Shown: positions 26,560 to 35,113, counted from the stretch's first letter. The stretch: 64,000 nucleotides of DNA from Crocinitomix catalasitica ATCC 23190 (GCF_000621625.1 NZ_JHXV01000016.1:32773-96772); one strand, 5' to 3'. Numbers and translations are program-made. The notes: generated by a model from the letters alone, not told the origin.

Positions 26560-26602
26560 TCTAATTTTGGACCTTTACTTTTTAACTTAATTCTAAATCG
26601 AT

Positions 26603-26610
26603 TAATTTTG
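26603..26610 (+). promoter_or_regulatory. -7 box for the ECF sigma gene
   Basis: TAATTTTG ends five bases before the ATG at 26616, so the message would be nearly leaderless. The -33 region (26575-26585) is T-rich but lacks a clear TTG; it may be read by the sigma factor itself. Confidence 0.4.
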
Positions 26611-26615
26611 CTATA

Positions 26616-27215
26616 ATGGCTACCTTAATAAGTGATGAACTCATATCCAGATTACGCAATGATGATATCAACGCATTAGGAGAGTTGTATAATTTATTGA
26701 GTAAAAAAATATACAATCGATGTCTTTTTATTTTAAAAGATCAAAATCTTGCTGAAGATGCTACACAAGAACTTTTTTTAAAAGCATTTCGGCATATTGG
26801 TTCACTAAAAGATGATAAGAAAATTGAAGGTTGGCTGAATAGAATGGCATACAATTATTGTATGGATTATTTTCGAAAAGAAAAGAAGACAAAAGATCAA
26901 CTCGATGTTTTGGTGAATGAGGAGGAGCCATTGTCTATTATAGATAATATTGAATTTCTAGAAAATTCAAAGGTCAAAAAAGACAAATTAGTAGCCGAAA
27001 TAGAAGCATTGAATGAAACGGATCGGATGATTTTGGTAATGTATTATTGGGAAGGTATGTTGGTGAGTGAAATAGCTGAGATGATGGATCTTGGTATCAG
27101 TGCAGTTAAAATGAAGTTATCCAGAACTAGATCCAAATTAAAAGAAAATCTAGAAAAGGAAGGAATTTCTTCGGCAGTTGAATTGACTGTATTGGTTATT
27201 CTTAATCTCATATAA
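26616..27215 (+). CDS. ECF-type RNA polymerase sigma factor
   Basis: A 199-residue sigma-70 family factor of the extracytoplasmic-function class. Region 2 is visible at residues about 10-85 (GELYNLLSKKIYNRCLFIL, AEDATQELFLKAFRHI, GWLNRMAYNYCMDYFRKEK, the last being the -10 recognition helix). Region 4 is at about 130-185 (LNETDRMILVMYYWEGM, then the HTH SEIAEMMDLGISAVKMKLSRTR). The C-terminus adds a hydrophobic AVELTVLVILNLI, unusual for an ECF factor. No standard anti-sigma gene (zinc-binding or FecR-like) follows; instead a 47-codon ORF and other small genes do, one of which may hold that role. Confidence 0.92.
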   Translation: MATLISDELISRLRNDDINALGELYNLLSKKIYNRCLFILKDQNLAEDATQELFLKAFRHIGSLKDDKKIEGWLNRMAYNYCMDYFRKEKKTKDQLDVLVNEEEPLSIIDNIEFLENSKVKKDKLVAEIEALNETDRMILVMYYWEGMLVSEIAEMMDLGISAVKMKLSRTRSKLKENLEKEGISSAVELTVLVILNLI

Positions 27216-27266
27216 GAGATTGTGACCGTTTCTTAAATATTGCGTCACAGTTTAAAGGTCTGTATT

Positions 27267-27410
27267 TTGAAAGAAGTTTTCGATGATATATTGAATAAAC
27301 ACGAAGTTCCTGTCACGGTTAAAAATCGGTTGATGGAATCGGCTAAAATTTATCTGCTCGCGAAAGATTTGGGGGCGAAAAAGGTTGCTACGAAACGATT
27401 GAAGAATTAA
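27267..27410 (+). CDS. Small 47-residue protein downstream of the sigma factor
   Basis: A short ORF, TTG start, with AAAGG nine bases upstream. The peptide is charged and helical (KEVFDDILNKH, KNRLMESAKIYLLAKDLGAK) and ends basic (KKVATKRLKN). It lacks membrane segments and cysteines. I do not recognise it. Between the sigma stop and this gene is an inverted TGTGAC/GTCACA pair (27221-27226 and 27244-27249). Its location and good ribosome site make it a candidate small anti-sigma or adaptor protein, but this is inference. Confidence 0.5.
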   Translation: MKEVFDDILNKHEVPVTVKNRLMESAKIYLLAKDLGAKKVATKRLKN

Positions 27411-27429
27411 TACAATAGAAGTATTTTAA

Positions 27430-27543
27430 ATGAAGGCGATAAAATTAAATTTCGTGCCTATATTGGTAATTGAAAATGAGAAACAGTCACTGGCTTATAG
27501 CGATTTTTATGACAGTCAATACACAATATTAAAAGATAAATAA
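27430..27543 (+). CDS. Possible 37-residue protein
   Basis: An ATG-started ORF between the 47-residue ORF and the LapA-like gene, with only one base between its stop and the next ATG. The peptide begins with a short hydrophobic stretch (KLNFVPILVIE) and continues polar, with YSDFYDSQYTIL. No recognised family. The tight spacing fits an operon gene or a translational leader for the next gene. Confidence 0.35.
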   Translation: MKAIKLNFVPILVIENEKQSLAYSDFYDSQYTILKDK

Positions 27544-27544
27544 A

Positions 27545-27856
27545 ATGAAAGATTATTGGAACAGTATGAGTGCCGGTGGGAAGATTAAAGTTATAATCTA
27601 TTTAATCATCCTTATTGCGACAGTAATATTTGCGATTATAAATTGGCAAAAGACATCATTAAACCTTGTTTTTGTTGAGGTGATGATCCCGAAAACTATC
27701 CTTGTTTTAATTGCAATGGTGGCAGGGTTTGGATTGGCAAAGATGAGCGATATGAAGAAAATTAGAACGATTCAAAAGGACTATAGTATTTTACAAAAAT
27801 CGGTTGTTGCAGATAAGGGCAAATTAGTGAAAGAAGTACCTGAAACCAACGACTGA
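27545..27856 (+). CDS. Small inner-membrane protein, LapA/DUF1049-like
   Basis: A 103-residue protein with two membrane helices (about residues 13-31 and 42-65) and a charged cytoplasmic tail of about 38 residues with helical periodicity (KMSDMKKIRTIQKDYSILQK). The segment IFAIINWQKTSLNLVF followed by a helix ending FGLAKM follows the DUF1049/LapA pattern (N-x-Q, small loop, second helix with G near its end). LapA-type proteins help regulate LPS assembly. The match is by pattern only, since no alignment was run. It lies in the sigma-factor cluster. Confidence 0.5.
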   Translation: MKDYWNSMSAGGKIKVIIYLIILIATVIFAIINWQKTSLNLVFVEVMIPKTILVLIAMVAGFGLAKMSDMKKIRTIQKDYSILQKSVVADKGKLVKEVPETND

Positions 27857-27894
27857 ACATTGTTTAACGTTATTAAAGTAAGCAAAGGTTTAGT

Positions 27895-28344
27895 TTGAAG
27901 AATAAAATGACCATAGGATCCAATGATGTAATAGACTTACTAGAATTAAGTCTTAATAATGTTGTGGCCAAAATATTCAATCAATCCTATCTGTCAACAC
28001 TTAATTGCCACGCTATTCAAGAGGTGGACACCGATTCAGGTAAACATTTAGAAATTGAATTATTGCATATGGCTTCTGGATTGCCTACTGCTCGAAAATT
28101 TCTTTTTTCTAATTTCAGTAAGTCTACTAAGCTCGAAAAGGATGGAAGTGAAGAAAGTAAATATATTATTGAAACAACGGTCGTAATTTTTGATCAATTG
28201 CTTTTAATTGACCTGCTTTTAATTGAGTCGACTTTTAGTGATCATTTACTTGCGCTTGGCAATGAATTTATGAAAGATAAATTTAATGTAGACCTCAATT
28301 TGTCTAATCTGTCTTACAACTTAAAAAGTCAAATTAGAATTTAA
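27895..28344 (+). CDS. Hypothetical soluble protein in the sigma-factor cluster
   Basis: A 149-residue protein without signal peptide or membrane helix. It opens TIGSNDVIDLLELSLNNVVAKIF and has mixed alpha/beta character with no cysteine cluster or nucleotide motif. I do not recognise a family. The TTG at 27895 is preferred to the ATG at 27907 because AAAGG lies six bases before the TTG. It is 38 bases downstream of the LapA-like gene and probably ends this small operon; CorA follows 59 bases later. Confidence 0.55.
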   Translation: MKNKMTIGSNDVIDLLELSLNNVVAKIFNQSYLSTLNCHAIQEVDTDSGKHLEIELLHMASGLPTARKFLFSNFSKSTKLEKDGSEESKYIIETTVVIFDQLLLIDLLLIESTFSDHLLALGNEFMKDKFNVDLNLSNLSYNLKSQIRI

Positions 28345-28403
28345 ACTGATTTTATTTCTAGTTTTATTCGTAATTCTGATAAATCTCGGTTAATATTATC
28401 GCT

Positions 28404-29495
28404 ATGCGCAAAAAATTAAAGATTCCCGCAATTAAAAGAACTAGATTTCTAAAAAGACAAGATGCCACTGCAGGGATGAGACCTGGTCAGTTAATTTTTG
28501 TTGGTGATCAAAAACAAGAGGCTATTGAAATGGAGGTTATCGCCTACGATAAAGAATCGTACATTGTAGAAAAGATAAATTCCATAACTGAAATTGATTG
28601 GATTCGTGAAAAATATAAAAACGTCTGGCTGAATATTAATGGATTGCATGATATTAATATCATTGAAGAAATAGGTCGTTTTTTTAAAATACACCCCCTT
28701 GTGCTTGAAGATGTTTTGAATACCGGTCATCAACCTAAAATTGATGAAGGGGAAACAGAGTTATTCTTCATTTTAAAGATGCTTAAATTGGAAGATAATT
28801 TATTGGATGCTGAACAATTCTCAATGGTTTTAACGGAAAATATTTTAATTACATTTCAAGAAAAAAATGGAGATGTCTTTAAACCTGTTCGAGAAAGAAT
28901 TTATGCTGATCAAGGTCGAATTAGAAAGTCAGGATTAGATTATTTGGCTTTTAGTTTAATTGATCGATTAACTGAAAATTATATTTCAATAATGGAATAT
29001 TTTGGTTCGAAAGTGGAAGATTTAGAAGATAAAATATTGTTGCAGCCAACTAAAGATTTATTGACTGAGATTAATCGAAACAAAGTTGAATTGAATTTTT
29101 TCCGTAAAATAATTCGACCTACTAGGGAATCAGTATACTTATTTGTAAAGAGTGACAATAAATTCGTTCAACCTTCAACTAAGCGATATATGAATGATTT
29201 AATGGATTCGACCAATAGAGCTTTTGATTTGGTAGAAACTTATAAAGATATGTTGAGTGAGCAGTTAACGGTATATAGTACCAACGTAAATAATCGCTTG
29301 AATGATGTGATGAAAGTACTGACTATTTTCTCAGCTGTTTTTATTCCTTTGACATTTATTGCAGGTATTTATGGAACGAATTTTAAGTATGTTCCGGAAT
29401 TAGATTATAAATATAGCTATTACATAATGTGGGGTGTTATGATAATAATTGCAGCAGGAATGATCTTTTATTTTAAGAAGAAAAAGTGGTTTTGA
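28404..29495 (+). CDS. corA: CorA-family divalent-cation channel with altered GMN motif
   Basis: A 363-residue CorA-like protein: a long soluble N-terminal funnel domain (residues 1-300), a stalk helix ending at VNNRLNDVMKVLTIFSAVFIPLTFIAGIYG, TM1, the periplasmic loop, and TM2 ending in FYFKKKKWF. The pore loop reads Y-G-T-N-F-K-Y-V-P-E-L, where characterised CorA channels have Y-G-M-N-F. The acidic MPEL-type loop is present as VPEL. The family gates Mg2+, Co2+ or Ni2+ as a pentamer; a T in place of M in the selectivity motif may change ion preference. Otherwise length and layout are normal. Confidence 0.92.
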   Translation: MRKKLKIPAIKRTRFLKRQDATAGMRPGQLIFVGDQKQEAIEMEVIAYDKESYIVEKINSITEIDWIREKYKNVWLNINGLHDINIIEEIGRFFKIHPLVLEDVLNTGHQPKIDEGETELFFILKMLKLEDNLLDAEQFSMVLTENILITFQEKNGDVFKPVRERIYADQGRIRKSGLDYLAFSLIDRLTENYISIMEYFGSKVEDLEDKILLQPTKDLLTEINRNKVELNFFRKIIRPTRESVYLFVKSDNKFVQPSTKRYMNDLMDSTNRAFDLVETYKDMLSEQLTVYSTNVNNRLNDVMKVLTIFSAVFIPLTFIAGIYGTNFKYVPELDYKYSYYIMWGVMIIIAAGMIFYFKKKKWF

Positions 29496-29617
29496 TTTGA
29501 AAAGAATAAAGTAAAATTTAAAGTCGTGGATGTTCTTAGCTGCATTAAAACGTTTAAATAGTTATTTTTAACCTTGATAATTCGTTTAAAACTAACAAGA
29601 ACGGTAGTCTCTGACAC

Positions 29618-32203
29618 ATGAAGAAGAATAATTTTATATCCTTAGCAGCAAGAAATGCATTGGTATATTTTATCCTTTTTTTATTCGGTTTAGGTGCTTC
29701 GGGATGGTTTTTAATCTCTTATAGCTCAAGAGAAATACTTGATTTAACAAAGAATAGATTAGACCATACAACTGATATGGTTCAGTTTAGATTTGATTCT
29801 TATTTTGAAAGTATTATTCAAGATGTAAATCAACTATCCAATAGTCCATTATTGTCCCGATATATGGGCGATCCAACATCCGAAAATTTAAGTCTTTTAA
29901 CGGCCGAATATATTTCTGTGCTGAAAAACAAACGGGATTATTTTCAAATTCGATTGCTGAGTATTCAAGAATATGGGAACGAATTAATTCGAGTTGAAAG
30001 AAATGCCGATCGGATATTCGAAACACCTTCAAATAAACTTCAAAACAAAGGGGATAGGGATTACTTTATGGAGTTAATCCAATTGCCGGCAGATGCAATT
30101 TATTTATCTAAGATTGACTTGAATAAAGAGTTTGGTAAATTATCATTTCCATATATTCCAACCGTTAGGATTGGGAAAAAATTGAAAGGGAATCAATTAA
30201 AAGATTTTATCATTCTGATTAATGTTGATTTGAATAAATTATTCGCGGAGATGCGGAATTCTTTGCCCAGCACTTATCAGTTAATGATGGTGAATCAAGA
30301 TGGGCATTATCTGATTCATCCAGATAGTTCGGCCGCATTTACTTTCGAATTTGATAAAGAACCACTCTTTTTTGATGAATTTAAGATTAATGAGGATCAT
30401 TTCGAGACCAGTAATTCTATTGAGATGAATAAAGCGTCTGTCTATGAAATTGTAGAGCTCAATTATGACCGAATGAATTATCAATTATTCGCTGTAATAA
30501 AGGCTGATAAATCTATCGAATTTGCCTCGTTTTATGCCTGGCGAAATAGTGTAATTTGGGTCAGTATAACTGTTGCTGTTTTGTTCTTGGTCATTGCATT
30601 TTTATATATGCGAAAACAGGTGGCAGAATTGAAGGAAATCACAACACAATTAACTTTATTTTCAGGTAAAAAGAGGCCGGGTAAATTAGCGATTGAAAGG
30701 CGGGATGAGATTGGCGCTTTAGCTAGAGGATTTGAGCAAATGAGTAATGAAATATTTGAAAGTCATCAACTAATTGACCAATCTCGAAGAAAAGCGGAAA
30801 AAGCAGATCAGGAAAAAACGGAGTTCTTAGAGAATATGAGTCATGAAATTCGGAATCCATTACAAGCAATCATTGGCTCTATTCAAATTTTAGAACAAAA
30901 TCAAGTTGGTGAGCATCAAAAACCATTTTTAAATGCACTTAAGTTTAGTTCTGCTCAACTCAATTCGTTAGTTTCTGATGTCTTAGATTTTAACAAAATT
31001 AAAAGTAATGAGATTGTTCTACAGCCTAAATGGACGGACCTATTTGTGTTTTGTAATGAATTGATTAATTCTTCTAAATACCAAGCAAAGTTGAAGAAAA
31101 TCGACCTTAAACTTGAGTTCTCTGAAGATTTATTGCAAAAAAAGCATCTTTTTGATCCCGCTAGACTCTATCAAATCTTAAATAATTTAATTACTAATGC
31201 GATAAAATTTACTGAACAATCCGGAACGGTAAGTTTTGAATTAAAATCAGGGCAAAATAATAGTGTCATTTTCCTAATTAGAGATACTGGGCAAGGTATT
31301 ACCGCTGATGAAATTAACAAGATACAGGATAGAAATTATACATCGAATTATACAACTGGTGCCGGCTTAGGTTTGGCAATCGTGAAAGATTTATTGAAAC
31401 TGCACCATGCCGAATTGAAAATTTCATCGGAAGCGAATATCGGAAGCGAATTTAGTTTTTCTCTTCAATTGAAGTCGCAAAGCGATGATAAACAAGAGTC
31501 AAATCTTTCACGTGGAGCAATAATTAGTGACAATTTATCCTTGTTGATTATTGAAGACGATCCCGTAATAAGGGATTGGTATGCGCATATATTTACCAAT
31601 TCGACGGTTACTTTTTTGAATAATCCGGACGAAATTAATTCGAATTTAAATCTTAAATACGATTATATTATCAGTGATTTAAACTTTGAGAATGGGATGT
31701 TAAATTTGCGAGAAAGCAAAGATGTTTTCTTAAATGTTTTAAACGAAAACGGACGCCTTATTATTATTAGTGGGAATGATTTTGTGAGTGATTTTGACTG
31801 GGTGAGTGTATTGAAGAAACCTGTGGAGAAAAGTCAAATCGTGGAACTTTTTAAACCTTTAAGCATTTACCAGAAACCAAACTTTAAACATATTGAAAGG
31901 GATTACGATTTTAATCAAGCGTTCACAAGGAATGCAATCGGCATAATGATTCAATCGTGGGAACAAGATAAGTTAACTTTAGAAGACGCTTTAAATAATT
32001 TGAATGCAGACAAATTTGGCAAAGTACAGCATAGAATCATAACATCTTTTAGAAGGTTAGATTTAACCGAATTCGAAGAGTTGCTGCGTCAATTAATGGT
32101 GAAAATTGAATCAAAGCAAATAGTGAAAACAGAAATTGATCAACTAAAAAACTTTTTCAAGTTCTATATCAGCGAACTAAAAAAGTATCAGGCAGGCTTG
32201 TAA
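29618..32203 (+). CDS. Hybrid sensor histidine kinase with Cache-like sensor and C-terminal receiver
   Basis: An 861-residue membrane kinase. TM1 (about 16-36) and TM2 (about 306-330) enclose a roughly 270-residue periplasmic sensor of double-Cache type (KNKRDYFQIRLLS, RNADRIFETPSNKLQNKGDRDYF). A HAMP region and coiled coil lead to HisKA with the phospho-acceptor in MSHEIRNPLQAIIGS, an HATPase domain (NLITNAIKF, RDTGQGI, GAGLGLAIV), and a receiver domain with LLIIEDDP, phospho-acceptor D in IISDLNFENG, and LKKPV. The last about 100 residues look like a degenerate Hpt domain (VQHRIITSFRRLDL with a histidine). The ligand is unknown. A LytTR regulator gene faces it 17 bases away. Confidence 0.88.
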   Translation: MKKNNFISLAARNALVYFILFLFGLGASGWFLISYSSREILDLTKNRLDHTTDMVQFRFDSYFESIIQDVNQLSNSPLLSRYMGDPTSENLSLLTAEYISVLKNKRDYFQIRLLSIQEYGNELIRVERNADRIFETPSNKLQNKGDRDYFMELIQLPADAIYLSKIDLNKEFGKLSFPYIPTVRIGKKLKGNQLKDFIILINVDLNKLFAEMRNSLPSTYQLMMVNQDGHYLIHPDSSAAFTFEFDKEPLFFDEFKINEDHFETSNSIEMNKASVYEIVELNYDRMNYQLFAVIKADKSIEFASFYAWRNSVIWVSITVAVLFLVIAFLYMRKQVAELKEITTQLTLFSGKKRPGKLAIERRDEIGALARGFEQMSNEIFESHQLIDQSRRKAEKADQEKTEFLENMSHEIRNPLQAIIGSIQILEQNQVGEHQKPFLNALKFSSAQLNSLVSDVLDFNKIKSNEIVLQPKWTDLFVFCNELINSSKYQAKLKKIDLKLEFSEDLLQKKHLFDPARLYQILNNLITNAIKFTEQSGTVSFELKSGQNNSVIFLIRDTGQGITADEINKIQDRNYTSNYTTGAGLGLAIVKDLLKLHHAELKISSEANIGSEFSFSLQLKSQSDDKQESNLSRGAIISDNLSLLIIEDDPVIRDWYAHIFTNSTVTFLNNPDEINSNLNLKYDYIISDLNFENGMLNLRESKDVFLNVLNENGRLIIISGNDFVSDFDWVSVLKKPVEKSQIVELFKPLSIYQKPNFKHIERDYDFNQAFTRNAIGIMIQSWEQDKLTLEDALNNLNADKFGKVQHRIITSFRRLDLTEFEELLRQLMVKIESKQIVKTEIDQLKNFFKFYISELKKYQAGL

Positions 32204-32220
32204 AAATGAATGCGATCAGT

Positions 32221-32901
32221 TTATTGCCAGTCCTTAATCTTCTCTAATAAGATTTCTTTATACGTTAGTCCAATTGGTATATGTTCGCTGTTAACAAGCA
32301 CTTCTTCTGTAGATATTCGCTCTAAAAAATTTAGATTAATAATGAAAGATTTATGAATCCTAATGAATTGTTTCGGAAGTTCTTCAACCAGTTTTTTAAG
32401 ACTCATTAATGCCATTACTTTTTTATCCTCTAAAAAGAAAACAACATAATTCGACTCAGACTTTATATACCTAATCTCATCCGTTTTTATAATAACAGTT
32501 GAGTTTCCTTCTTTGACAACGAGCCTGTTCTGAAGATTTTTTTCTTTTTCAGGTAGTTTTGATTTAAATCGCATAAGTGCTTGTAAAAATCGGTCGTAAT
32601 TTACCGGTTTTACAATAAAGTCTATGACTTGCTTAAAGGCATATGAACCAGCCCCAAAAGACTCTTCTGTGGTAATCATAATAACAGGAATGTCTGGCAG
32701 GAGGCTGAGTAAACTTTTTGCATTTAAATCGGGAAGGTTATAATCAAGGAATATTAAATCAAAGTCCTGTGTATTAACGGCCTGAACGGCTTGATTTCCA
32801 TCGGAAACCGATATGCATGATTCAATCCAGTTTTGCTTTGAGCAAAAATGTTTAATTAAATCACAAATTAAAGGATCATCGTCAATTATTAGGCAGTTCA
32901 T
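32221..32901 (-). CDS. LytTR-family response regulator
   Basis: A 226-residue regulator: an N-terminal receiver (LIIDDDP, phospho-acceptor D in LIFLDYNLPD, T/S in VIMITTEES and conserved K in DFIVKPVNYDRF), then a LytTR DNA-binding domain (EIRYIKSESNYVVFFLEDKK, FIRIHKSFIINLNFLERI). In Bacteroidota, LytTR regulators usually work with membrane histidine kinases. The ATG at 32901 is preferred to an upstream TTG at 32910 because it begins the canonical MNCLIIDDD. It converges on the hybrid kinase gene, so the two may form one system, though they are not in one operon. Confidence 0.9.
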   Translation of the reverse strand: MNCLIIDDDPLICDLIKHFCSKQNWIESCISVSDGNQAVQAVNTQDFDLIFLDYNLPDLNAKSLLSLLPDIPVIMITTEESFGAGSYAFKQVIDFIVKPVNYDRFLQALMRFKSKLPEKEKNLQNRLVVKEGNSTVIIKTDEIRYIKSESNYVVFFLEDKKVMALMSLKKLVEELPKQFIRIHKSFIINLNFLERISTEEVLVNSEHIPIGLTYKEILLEKIKDWQ

Positions 32902-33011
32902 TCTTATCAATTATATCACTGTGTTCATCAAATTATACCCCTATTTGGTACATAAGGTTTCTAAAAAAGATATATTTCAAATACATTAGTTGTCTAAACT
33001 AACCAATATTA

Positions 33012-34511
33012 ATGATAATGAAATTAAATTCTATCAGCACACTAATTCTATCCTCACTTATACTTTTTGGATGTCAGAATGACGCATCTAAACAGGATGA
33101 TAAGGATGCAAAGAAAGATGATGTTTCTATCGAACAAAAAAGAGGTGAAAATAATGTTGCTTATATTTGGGGAGCGGCTGCTTTAGAGGGTACTGCGAGA
33201 GATACTGAAAGATTTAAACCGCGTCCAACAATCACTTCAAGATTTTTGGGGTTAATATTCACTGGTATTTTTGATGCTTGGTCGAGATATGATGCGACTG
33301 CAATACCTGTTTATGCTACCGGTATAGAACGACGTCCAATTGACGAACAAACAGAAAAAAATAAAGAAATTGCGATCAGTTATGCCGCTTTAAGAACATT
33401 GAATGAATATTATTATGCTGACAGCGCATATTTTAAAGGGATCATGGTCGAATTGGGGCTTGATCCTGAGAATAGATCATTGGATCCTAATACGCCTGAA
33501 GGAATTGGTAATTTAGCAGCAAAAATATTGATAGATAAAAGAAGAGATGATGGAGCAAATCAATATGCAACTGCGCCAGGTTCGGATGGTATTCAGTATT
33601 TTGATTATACCAACTATCAGCCAGTTAACGATGTGGATAATTTAGTAAATCTTGAAAGATGGCAACCCAAGTATTTTGATGATGGTAAAGGAGGAAGGTT
33701 TGCTCCAGGTTGTCTAACTCCATATTGGCAAAATGTCAGAACAATTGCACTTGATTCTTCTTCTCAATTCAGACCAGGTCCCCCACCAGCTATGGGTTCA
33801 GAACAATTAAAGACAGAGTTAGTTGAAGTCGTTTCAATTCAAGAAAATATGACTGATGCTGATAAAGCCTTGGTTGAATTTATGAGAGATGGACCTAAAT
33901 CAGTTCAACAAGCTGGTCACTGGCTAAAATTTGCACAAACTGTATCAAGAAGAGATAATCATACACTTGATGAAGATGTTAAAATGTATTTTTTAGTTGA
34001 GGTGACCGCAATGGATGGTTTTATTGCTTGTTGGGATTCTAAAATGTATTATGATTATGCTAGACCTTATGCCTTGGTGCATAAATATTATAAAGGTAAA
34101 GATATAAAATGTTGGGCTGGTGCTGGTAAGGGATTTAAAACTATGGATGGTGGAGAATGGCAACCTTATTCACCTTCAACTTTCTTATGTCCGCCATTTC
34201 CTAGTTATGTTTCAGGTCACAGTACTATTAGTGGTGGATGTGCTGAAGCTTTAAAATTATTTACTGGATCTGAAGAATTCGGTGATTCTGCTGTAATGGT
34301 CGCTGGAGCACTTACTGAAGTTGATCCAGCACTTTATGGTGATACAATTACTTTAAGATTTCCAACCTTTACTGAAGCCGCTGAAATGGCTGGACAATCA
34401 CGTGTGATGGGTGGTTACCATATTCAAGCAGATAACGTTGCTGGTTTGAAATTAGGTAGAGATGTCGCGCATAAAGCATTCGAATTTTATAATAAACATT
34501 TAGGAAAATAG
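33012..34511 (+). CDS. Vanadium-dependent haloperoxidase/PAP2-superfamily lipoprotein
   Basis: A 499-residue lipoprotein (lipobox L-F-G-C about residue 21) of the vanadium haloperoxidase / acid phosphatase fold. All three active-site motifs can be read: K-M-Y-Y-D-Y-A-R-P (K-x6-R-P), P-S-Y-V-S-G-H-S, and S-R-V-M-G-G-Y-H-I-Q-A-D (S-R-x5-H-x3-D). These residues bind vanadate or phosphate and carry the catalytic histidine. Haloperoxidases and phosphatases share the site, so halide oxidation cannot be claimed from sequence. Cellular location would be periplasmic or outer-membrane facing. A DoxX-like membrane protein gene follows after a strong hairpin. Confidence 0.88.
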   Translation: MIMKLNSISTLILSSLILFGCQNDASKQDDKDAKKDDVSIEQKRGENNVAYIWGAAALEGTARDTERFKPRPTITSRFLGLIFTGIFDAWSRYDATAIPVYATGIERRPIDEQTEKNKEIAISYAALRTLNEYYYADSAYFKGIMVELGLDPENRSLDPNTPEGIGNLAAKILIDKRRDDGANQYATAPGSDGIQYFDYTNYQPVNDVDNLVNLERWQPKYFDDGKGGRFAPGCLTPYWQNVRTIALDSSSQFRPGPPPAMGSEQLKTELVEVVSIQENMTDADKALVEFMRDGPKSVQQAGHWLKFAQTVSRRDNHTLDEDVKMYFLVEVTAMDGFIACWDSKMYYDYARPYALVHKYYKGKDIKCWAGAGKGFKTMDGGEWQPYSPSTFLCPPFPSYVSGHSTISGGCAEALKLFTGSEEFGDSAVMVAGALTEVDPALYGDTITLRFPTFTEAAEMAGQSRVMGGYHIQADNVAGLKLGRDVAHKAFEFYNKHLGK

Positions 34512-34536
34512 ATTTAATCATAACTAGTTAGATGCT

Positions 34537-34571
34537 GGGGGTAATGTGATAACCAGTATTACATTACCCCC
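34537..34571. terminator. Strong hairpin after the haloperoxidase-like gene
   Basis: GGGGGTAATGT (34537-34547) pairs perfectly with ACATTACCCCC (34561-34571), leaving a 13-base loop. No T-run follows on either strand, so it is either a Rho-independent-like stop with a weak tail or an mRNA-stabilising hairpin between this gene and the DoxX-like gene. Confidence 0.6.
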
Positions 34572-34593
34572 TAAATTCTGAAAATTTTCAAAA

Positions 34594-35001
34594 ATGAACA
34601 AACTTAAATTATTATCTATATCGATTGGGATTATTTACCTTTGGTTTGGCGCTTTAAAGTTCTTTCCTGAGTTTTGTCCTTCAACTGTTTTGGCTTGTAA
34701 AACAATCGATATTTTAACATTTGGTTTGATTGCGCCTGAATGGGCAAACTTCTTATTAGCGATTGCAGAATGTCTTATTGGCATCGGTTTAATCGTTCAA
34801 AAATTTCACAGAGTTGTAATCATAGCAGCCCTAATTCATATGGGGTTCACTTTTACACCTTTAATTTTATTGCCAGAATTGTCTTTTTCAAGAGCGCCAT
34901 TTGGGTTCACAATGGAAGGGCAATATATAATGAAGAATATTGTTATTGTAATGGCGCTAATAATTCTCATGCCTTCAAAAAAGGTACAAACAGCGCAATA
35001 A
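34594..35001 (+). CDS. DoxX-like small membrane protein
   Basis: A 135-residue protein with four hydrophobic segments (about 5-22, 46-68, 72-95, 108-128). The opening KLLSISIGIIYLWFGALKFFP and the middle WANFLLAIAECLIGIGLIV match the DoxX/DUF417-type four-helix membrane family, whose members are often linked to redox or thiosulfate:quinone activity. It is downstream of the haloperoxidase-like lipoprotein gene, a possible redox partnership that I cannot confirm. Function not known. Confidence 0.65.
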   Translation: MNKLKLLSISIGIIYLWFGALKFFPEFCPSTVLACKTIDILTFGLIAPEWANFLLAIAECLIGIGLIVQKFHRVVIIAALIHMGFTFTPLILLPELSFSRAPFGFTMEGQYIMKNIVIVMALIILMPSKKVQTAQ

Positions 35002-35083
35002 TTCATGCGTTAAAGTAGCGCCTCACAGTTTTTTCAAGTCGCTTAACTTTTCAATTCCCACCTATTAAAAGTCTGATTTAATT

Positions 35084-35113
35084 TTTGTTGAATACTTTCG
35101 AATAGTATCTTTG
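35084..35113 (+). promoter_or_regulatory. Bacteroidota-type promoter for the LamG/GCDS protein gene
   Basis: A -33 TTTG (35084-35087) and a -7 TATCTTTG (35106-35113) are 18 bases apart, closely matching the consensus. The start codon follows 22 bases after the -7 box. Confidence 0.65.

Noticed and set aside
27221..27249. TGTGAC/GTCACA pair as a CRP-type operator
   Set aside because: The half-sites are 17 bases apart, much longer than in CRP sites, and the position inside an operon fits a small RNA hairpin better.
33012..34511. Plain acid phosphatase linked to the phosphonate island
   Set aside because: It is about 17 kb away, in a separate transcription unit, and all three motifs fit the haloperoxidase/PAP2 fold, so no functional link is shown.
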